From NCBI GenBank assembly GCA_015039465.1, contig MU130569.1:222113-286112 (forward strand): a stretch of DNA of 64,000 bases. Reading direction: 5' to 3'. The translations under genes were made by a program, and so were the position numbers. How positions within the stretch are numbered: the first letter of the stretch is position 1; every line of letters starts with the position of its first letter. Shown one piece after another: positions 57,128 to 64,000 of the stretch. The notes under the pieces were generated by a model. It saw only the letters and a program-made list of their open reading frames with translations. It did no database searches and was not told where the DNA came from. This stretch comes from Phlegmacium glaucopus (taxonomy: Eukaryota; Basidiomycota; Agaricomycetes; Agaricales; Cortinariaceae).

Positions 57128-58033
57128 TGATGTACCTACGGTGGGATCAGACCGCAAGTAGTAACATAGTTCGGAGGGGTTAATGTAGATTTCCTCGATA
57201 GAATTAAAGAGAAGTTCGCGGTATTGAAATACGCAAGACGAGTAGACCACGAAGATAGCGAAGTTCACGAACGATAACACGGTACACGAAGTAGCTTAAA
57301 GGATGAGACTATTGACTTAGAACGTTGCTGCAAAGTTTATGGGATCAAAACTCTGGCCGTCTCTTGTTCACCTCTCCTCCTACTTGCTATGGATACTTAA
57401 TACAAGAGTTGTAAACTAACCAGGTGCAGATATGTGAAACAGTAATGTAAAAATTGGGCTAATGCGAAATCACATTGACCCAATAGTTCGGTAACGAAGA
57501 CATAGGAGATGAAGTAAAAATAAATATGATGAGTAAGGAGGTCAGTTGAATGACCTCCTGTTTCGAAGTATATGATAAAATATATATATGGAAAAATGAA
57601 AGAAAGCAAGTGCAAAATAGACACAAACCATAATAAAACCAGTGCAGGGGATACCGGAGAGGTAAAGTATGCTTATGCGAACCGTGAAAGACCACAAGAT
57701 TAGATAGTGGCTGTGTGGAGGTAATGCTGCGAAAGGGCGAAATGACTAAGTCCAATATTGTTAGAGAAAGTTGAAACTGGTCTGAAGTATGAAGTGTGAA
57801 GAGTGATGAGAGTGCTTTCGATAGTTGTAGGGGTTGTAGAATGGTTGTGTGATGTATGAGTGAGGAGCAAAAGGTAGTGCCGGACATATGAATGATAGTG
57901 CAAGAGTTACTGGTAACCGCGGCCAAGAGTGCAAGTGGTAATGGTAACCGCGAGGTATCCGCGAGTGTCTGCAAAGTTGTCAAACCTCAAAAATAACCTG
58001 TTTACGAACCTAGAGGCTATATGGATCCTATCA
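57128..58033 (+). mobile_element. Family B LTR-like element (906 bp)
   Basis: Begins TGATGTACCTACGGTGGGAT and ends GGATCCTATCA. It is flanked by exact 4-bp CCGC at 57124-57127 and 58034-58037. It stands head to head with the inverted copy, separated only by the target duplication. Confidence 0.82.
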
Positions 58034-58037
58034 CCGC

Positions 58038-58364
58038 TATGGATTATTCACCCAAGAATGCAGGACCTTCCGGGAGCAGAACGCAGCACTTTATATTTAT
58101 CCTTTATATTTCGGTTGCTATTCCTTTTATGATTTAAGTACTTGAAACTTGTATGTTTTCCTTAGTTTTGAATATCAACTTAGTTTCCTCCTCTTGTTTG
58201 TCCTCTAAGTCACTGAGGTCTTCCGTCTTATTCTGTTTCTCTTCCAGTTCCAAAATCAGGACACTATAGGAGCTGGGCGGCACAGCACATACACTGAGGC
58301 CAAAGTCCTTTTTGATTACTTGTTCCAGAGTTACTCCGATGTTACCCCTTGTCTAAACTTAACA
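58038..58364 (-). mobile_element. Family A LTR fragment (inverted)
   Basis: Matches family A LTRs in reverse: GGATTATTCACCCAAGAATG, AGGACCTTCCGGGAGCAGA, ending AACTTAACA at 58364. Its other end was cut off by the family B insertion. It directly abuts a reverse-transcriptase fragment. Confidence 0.78.
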
Positions 58365-58556
58365 CAGAGACACTGGAGGAACACCAATCCGTAACCCGGA
58401 GAGTACTGGAACTTTTACAGAAGCATAAACTCTTCCTAAAACTGGACAAATGCGAGTTTGAACAAACCAAGGTGGAATACCTCGGAGTCATAATATCTCA
58501 TAACTCCATTGAAATGGACCCTGTAAAAGTTGCTGGAGTAGTGGAATGGCCGACTC
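58365..58556 (+). pseudogene. Ty3/gypsy reverse-transcriptase fragment
   Basis: The open stretch contains ELLQKHKLFLKLDKCEFEQT, VEYLGVIIS and MDPVKVAGVVEWPT, the conserved C-terminal part of a Ty3/gypsy reverse transcriptase (the LKxxKCxF and YLGxxIS blocks). It has no start, no catalytic motif and no downstream RNase H, so it is only a remnant next to an LTR piece. Confidence 0.85.
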
Positions 58557-58559
58557 TGA

Positions 58560-58990
58560 CAAACAAAAATAAAAGACCAGAAAAGACCAGTCTCAATGGA
58601 CCAGTCTGAACTGGTTGCAACCGGTTTTAAGCAGCAGAACAATAGCCCTAGTTCTCCCTTTTCAGCAAGCCCAGGATCATAAGATTAGGATAAAAACTGG
58701 CTGATAAATAAATAAAACTGTAAAATAGTCTAAAATATTTGCTAAAATTGGACATTTTACTAATATTATTGTAGAAAGTCCAAATCTTAATGAAATTTAA
58801 TGTTCTTGGGCTCGTTCAGAAGCTAATATTTAACTGAACAACCTGTTTTGATATGAAAAATATATTGGTACAAAGACCGGTCCTAGGACCAAAAAAGACT
58901 GATGTAGACTGGTCTTTTTGGTCCTAGGACCAAAGTGGACCAGTCCTGGTCCTGGTCCATGACCCTGAGACCAGACTGGACCAGACCTCA
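58560..58990. repeat. Copy of the GGACC-rich hAT-like family
   Basis: Interior sequence closely follows 35990-36460 (GTAAAATAGTCTAAAATATT, TTTAATGTTCTTGGGCTCGTTC), with GACCAGTC and GGTCCTAGGACC motifs on both sides. The TAGTGTTTG ends are not preserved. Confidence 0.75.
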
Positions 58991-59039
58991 AAACAATAAC
59001 CAGATCTACCAGTTCTTCAGCAATTCCAGGATTTTCTGA

Positions 59040-59240
59040 TGTCAGCAGTGTATAGCATTACTTACACAATGCTGGCATACTTTCCTCTTCAAATACAAAT
59101 AAAAATTCCATTTTATATCCTGAATATACCATTTCTGGTATTTCAAAAATTATCTATTGCCACTGCTGGTTTCCAGGGTCACACATATGGCCAGCCAAAC
59201 TCTCAGCAACCTATTCAGCCTTTATTTCCATGATGCTGAT
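59040..59240. repeat. Single unit of the foldback-array repeat
   Basis: Shares CTTCAAATACAAATAAAAAT, ATACCATTTCTGGTATTTCA and CATGATGCTG with the units at 37.8-40.7 kb. An isolated diverged copy. Confidence 0.65.
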
Positions 59241-59825
59241 GCAAATTGTTCCATTAACCAATAAATACCAGCCCTGCCAGAATCTACAAGTGTACAGAGC
59301 CCACAACAACTAGCAAGACTGGGGCATCAGAACTAGCACTGGGAGGCACAGCAGGCCTTATGAACCATTCTGTTAATCAATATGGTACAACAGTGTGCAG
59401 TTCTATATATAGTAGGAGGTATTTCTGCATTCAAGGGATTTTGGGAATCCATACCATACAGCACAGTGTGTCTGTTCTAGGAACTGTACCATACAACACA
59501 CTGTAGTGTCCCTACTTGGTATGGTGTACTGGATAATATGTTAGAGTATAATAACTTACATATGGTAAAGGTCATAGGTCATAATGAACTCATTAGGACA
59601 ACAAATTTTCAGAGAGGAGGAAATACTTTGTTGTGAGGTATATCACTTAATTGTCATCTTAGTGTACACATTTAGAATCCCTTATCTTTATTTATACACA
59701 TTCATCCTCCAGGTATCACATATTCATCTGGTTTGGACTTCTTCCTATTTGTAATTACCTTAATATTTGAATTGGACTGATTACTATATCACATTCACAT
59801 TCTTCCCCTAGACTTAAATTGTTTC
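59241..59825. other. Gene-free 3' flank of the STAND gene
   Basis: AT-rich sequence; no gene or repeat seen. A polyadenylation region for the STAND gene may lie here. Confidence 0.45.
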
Positions 59826-61980
59826 CTAAGAAAGCAGTTTCTTTCTTATGTCCTTGACTTGAACCTGTAGCTGCTTTGCCTCAGTCCACCTCCTCTGATT
59901 CCAGTATGTGACTGCTAGATTTTCCATGCTTGTGAGAGTGTCTGGGTGTTCTGGACCAAGCAGCTTCTTTCTCATGTCCATGACTTGAACCTGTAGCTGC
60001 TCTGCCTCAGTCCACCTCTCCTGATTCTTGTATGTGACTGCTAGATTGTGCATGCTTCTAAGGGTGTCTGGGTGTTCTGGACCAAACAGCTTCTTTCTCA
60101 TGTCCATGGACATGAACCCCTAGATGCTCTGCCTTGGTCCACCTCTCCTGAATTGAGTATGTGACTGCTAGATTTTCCATGCTTGTGAGGGTGTCTGGGT
60201 GTTCTGGACCAAGCAGCTTCTTTCTCATGTCCATGACTTGAACCTCTAGCTGCTCTGCCTCAGTCCACCTGACTCTGATTCCCGTATGTCAGTGCTAGAT
60301 TTTCCATGCAATTCTGAGGGTGTCTGGGTGTTCTGAACCAAGCAGCTTCTTTCTCATGTCCATGACTTGAACCTCCTAGCTGCTCTGCCTCAGTCCACCT
60401 CACAAGCTGATTCCAGTATGTGACTGCTAGATTTTCCATGCTTGTGAGAGTGTCTGGGTGTTCTGGACCAAGCAGCTTCTTGCTCATGTCCATGACTTGA
60501 ACCTCTAGCTGCTCTGCCTTGGCCCACCTCTTCTGTCTGTGGTATGTGACTGCTAGATTGTGCATGCTTATAAGGGTGTTTGGGTGTTCTGGACCAAGCA
60601 GCTTCTTTCTCATGTCCATGACCCAAACCTGTAGCTGCTCTGCCTCAGTCCACCTTCTCTGATTACAGTATGTAATTGCTAGATTTTCCATGCTTATAAC
60701 GGTGTCTGGGTGGTCTGGACCAAGCAGCTTCTGTTTCATGTCCATGACTTGAACCTCTAGCTGCTCTGCCTTGGCCCACCTCTTCTGTCTGTAATATGTG
60801 ACTGCTAGATTTCTCATACATGCAAAGGGTGCTTGGGTGTTCTGGACCAAGCAGCTTATTTGCCATGTCCATGACTTGAACCCCTAGTTGCTCTGGTCCA
60901 CTCGGTCCACTCTCTTCATGATACTTGCAGTCTCTTATATGAGATGCTAGATTGTGCATGCTTTTAAGGATGTCTGGGTGTTCTGGACCAAACAGCCTCT
61001 TTCTCATGTCCATGACTTGAACCTCTAGCTGCTCTGCCTTGGCCCACCTCTTCTGTCTGTAATATGTGACTGCTAGATTTCTCATACATGCAAGGGTGCT
61101 TGGGTGTTCTGGACCAAGCAGCTTATTTGCCATGTCCATGACTTGAACCCCTAGTTGCTCTGCCTCGGTCCACCTCTTCTGATTATAGCTAGATTGCATG
61201 CTTTTAAGGATGTCTGGGTGTTCTGGACCAAACAGCCTCTTTCTCATGTCCATGGCATGAACCCCTAGTTGCTCTGCCTTGGTCCACCTCTTCTGAATTG
61301 AGTATGTGACTGCTAGATTTTCCATGCTTGTGAGGGTGTCTGGGTGTTCTGGACCAAGCAGCTTCTTTCTCATGTCCATGACTTGTCAGTGCTAGATTTT
61401 CCATGATTCTGAGGGTGTCTGGGTGTTCTGAACCAAGCAACTTCTTTCTCATGTCCATGACTTGAACCTGTAGCTGCTCTGCCTCAGTCCACCTGTTCTT
61501 ATTTGAGTATATGAGTGCTATATTTTGCATGATTGCGAGGGTGGTTGGGTGTTCTGCACCAAGCAGCTTCTTTCTCACTTGAAGCTGTAGCTGCTTTGCC
61601 TCAGTCCACCTTCTCTGATTCCAGTATGTGACTGCTAGATTTTCCATGATTGTGAGGATCTCTGGGTGTTCTGCACCAAGTAGCTTCTTCCTTATGGTCA
61701 GAACTTGAACCTGTAGCTGCTCTGCCTCATTCCATCTTTTCTGATTATGGTATGTGAGTGCTAGATTTGCCATGCTTGTAAGGGTGTCTGGATGTTCTGC
61801 ACCAAGCAGCTTCTTTCTCATGTCCATGACTTGAAGCTGTAGCTGCTCTGCCTCAGTCCACCTTCTCTGATTCCAATATGTGATTGCTAAATTTTCCATG
61901 CTTGTCAGGGTGTCTGGATGTTCTGCACCAAGCAGCTTCTTCCTCATGGAGATCACTTCAATATCCAGTTGCTCTCCATT
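59826..61980 (-). repeat. TPR-coding tandem array, 126-bp unit, about 17 copies
   Basis: Each unit is 42 codons: MDMRKKLLGPEHPDTLTSM, ENLAVTYWNQ, RRWTEAEQLQVQV. Adjacent units are far more alike than needed to keep the fold, which points to repeat shuffling or gene conversion. Units near 61385, 61190, 60920 and 60270-60400 are partial or shifted. Confidence 0.9.
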
Positions 61981-63731
61981 GTTCCAATCTCCATTCTCCC
62001 TCATCACTAGTCCAAAATTGGTCCATATATCATCATAGTATTGCTTCATGAGTCCCATCTGGCTTCCATGTAATTCATTTGCCTGAACATGTGGGAGAAT
62101 CAGCTGTCGTAATGCATAATCCTCACTTGCATATCTCCTTGGAATTGCACAAGACAAATTTATTCTGCTCATCTGGTACATTCTTTGCTGCTCAGATTTC
62201 AACATTTGCTCCTGAATCCAGCAGTGAACTAAAGGATGAATAGACAACAATTCAGATGATTGTCCTCTTTTCATCAAGGAGAATGACACAAGCACACTGA
62301 CACCTTGCCCAAACATGAATTCATCCCAGTGACCATCATGGTCCAATGCAAGCAAGGTGTGATCTAATGAGTTGATTGCCTGGGGTAGCTTTTCAGCTGC
62401 CTCACTATCAACAACATACTTGCTGGATTCCTCAGCAGCAGAGTGGAATATCTCTTTAGAAATATTACTGTGGTGATAGAATGCACATATCTGAAGAATT
62501 AGGATTGCAGCCCTGGCTGCTTGTGCATTTCCAGTGTCAGACTTCCCACTAGCTCTCTTCTTTATCTCTTTGAAAGACAGATCCCATGTCCCATACACTG
62601 TCTGATCATAATCTGATGACCCTCTGAATTCAACATCTGTCATAAGAGTCTGACAATGCAAAGAGAACTGTCTCAGATATTGGTTGAGATCACATTTCCC
62701 AGCTTCAATATAACCACCAGCATGATCAACAGCAAGAGGAATATAGTCAAGTTCTTTGACAATCTCTTTAGCAGCTTGTTGATGCTCAGGCAATGCATCA
62801 AAACAGCTAGACCTGAGAAGTAGAGTTATAGCATCTGGTTCCTCCATGCCAGTGACCTCAATTCTGTTCTCAGATGATATAATCCTTCTCATGGATCTGT
62901 TTCTGCTAGTAATCAGAATATTACCTCTGTTACCTGGGGGAATGAACTTTGCCACCACCTCTGGAGAAGGATGATCAGCATTATCAAACACAATCAACCA
63001 TTCCTCTTGAATGCAAGATATCCACTGGAGGGCAGACTGGACTGGGCCATCCACATCAGAAGCTGGTGCAGCATGCATAGTGGATATACCCCCGAAAGAC
63101 ATTGTAATGCTCTCATGAGAGGAGGCATCAATCCAGAATATATGTGAAAAGCTAGAGCAAGGAATGAGTCTACTTGTTATGAATGGAAATGTAAGGACAC
63201 TTACCTGTCAGACATCTCTTCTGTGAACTTGAGACAGATCTGAGTCTTCCCAATTCCACCCTTTCCCCAGAGGATGCAAGAGCACCTTGACATTGATTGA
63301 CTACTAGTACGATGAACAAAAATGTCCCGAAGTTTGTCGAGTACATCTTTCCGTCCAGTAAAGATTGGGCTGGAGTTTGGTTTTTGAGGTGCAGAGATCT
63401 TCCTCGGATTGGCCGGGAGCATATTGACAGTGTGGTTCTGGGAGATAGAATTATTGATGAATCATTTATACAGACGTGAGAAAGACTTACCAAAGTGCCA
63501 CCAGTGATGAGTAAATTCTGGACATTTGGAAAAGAACCTGAGCCAGAATGCTGGGTCTGTTGATCATCAGCGGCGGCGAGAACAGTGGGTATAAGTAACT
63601 CACCGAGGGATTTTGCTCTGGTTCCATAAATACCGAGTTGGCTTGCATTATAGCACCAAGGGAGAGCGAAATTTCTTTCGAATGGGCTACAGAGGCACCT
63701 AGCAAAGCGGAGAGTCGGGACTCATGGGCAG

Positions 63732-64000
63732 TCTGATCGACAACAATGAATGAATAATTGTGGATGTGATGGGTTAATTTGAGCGCTTACACGAGGACGA
63801 TCATTGGTCTCCAAGGGGAAGACTTGGGATTCATGGCTAGTCTGATCGACAATGACGATTGAATAATTATGGATGTGACGGGCTAAGTTGAACACTCACG
63901 CCAGTATAATCATTGGTCGCCAAGGCGGAGACTTGGAGTTCATGAGGGGCCTGATCGACAACGATGGATGAATAATTGTGGATGTGATAAGCTAAGTTGA
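63732..64000 (-). repeat. Tandem mini-exon cassette array, 109-bp period
   Basis: Exon starts at 63950, 63841 and 63732 are exactly 109 bases apart. Each intron ends in GTCGATCAG and each exon opens with (T/A)xHExxxx. The first two exons are 51 nt (APHELQVSALATNDYTG and TSHESQVFPLETNDRPR), phase 0 on both sides. The third is the 5' part of a longer exon. The array continues past the window end. Confidence 0.8.

Larger units (their letters stand above)
59826..64000 (-). pseudogene. NB-ARC/TPR STAND receptor gene, 5' end outside window, TPR frame broken
   Basis: NLR-like signalling NTPase, a class tied in fungi to non-self recognition. Visible exons: 63950-63900, 63841-63791, 63732-63604, 63556-63491, 63437-63205, then 63151 onward. 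Motifs: NVQNLLITGGT and FTGRKDVLDKL before Walker A WGKGGIGKTQ. After a 53-bp intron follow FWIDAS, Walker B EWLIVFDNAD, NILITSRN, and DYIPLAVDHAGGYI in the GxPLA position. Then comes a helical linker and about 17 repeats of the kinesin-light-chain TPR type (MDMRKKLLGPEHPDTLTSM...). The frame is intact through the NB-ARC domain and the first five or so repeats, to about 61390. It then breaks several times, at partial-repeat deletions and small indels. The protein may end early, or the array may be misassembled. The N-terminal effector domain is not in the window. Confidence 0.85.

Noticed and set aside
1..64000. A biosynthetic cluster linking kinase, esterases, acetyltransferase and membrane proteins
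   Set aside because: No backbone enzyme or dedicated regulator is visible, the genes are far apart and separated by transposons, and duplication explains their proximity.

Overview
The window looks like a transposon-rich accessory region of a mushroom-forming basidiomycete (Agaricomycetes). Genes are split by many 47-60 bp GT-AG introns. The gene content is typical of that group: a FunK1-type kinase, a secreted type-B carboxylesterase pair, multi-spanning membrane proteins ending in a GITPTIIxVRV-type exon, signal peptide/Ser-rich/one-TM proteins, a STAND (NB-ARC/TPR) receptor, and CACTA-related Plavaka-like transposons. No rRNA, tRNA, CRISPR array or bacterial-type operon was seen.

Layout. 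1-13,676: two nearly identical transposons in opposite orientation flank an intact carboxylesterase gene (4658-6970). The copies are collinear by x -> 12424-x, with no indel seen over 4.3 kb. Each encodes a spliced transposase and a divergent accessory coiled-coil protein. 14,089-17,477: a FunK1-like kinase gene interrupted in its last exon by a 512-bp Harbinger-type element; removing the element plus one TAA target copy restores the frame exactly. 17,803-20,064: a second carboxylesterase, paralogous to the first. 20,821-22,081 and 50,043-51,285: two paralogous membrane proteins, with a fragment of a third copy at 27.4 kb. 22.6-32.9 kb: three tandem minus-strand paralogues (A, B, C) encoding secreted-type single-pass membrane proteins, remodelled by several small DNA transposons. 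34-46.5 kb and 53-59 kb: layered repeats, comprising solo LTRs with target-site duplications, two nested pairs of 8-bp-TSD (hAT-like) elements, a foldback-like inverted array, and an assembly gap of 404 N inside a repeat whose second copy is fully sequenced. About 47.3-48.3 kb: a GNAT-type acetyltransferase gene whose 5' exons I could not join in frame. 59.8 kb to the window end: an NB-ARC/TPR STAND gene, with a broken, highly repetitive TPR array and an array of 17-codon mini-exons upstream of the NTPase domain.

Intron boundaries were worked out by hand from phase, GT/AG signals and comparison between paralogues. The carboxylesterases, the membrane paralogues, the A/B/C family and both transposon genes close into uninterrupted frames. 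Family names rest on recognised motifs, not on database searches. The genes do not form a pathway; most of what unites the window is serial transposon insertion and local gene duplication.
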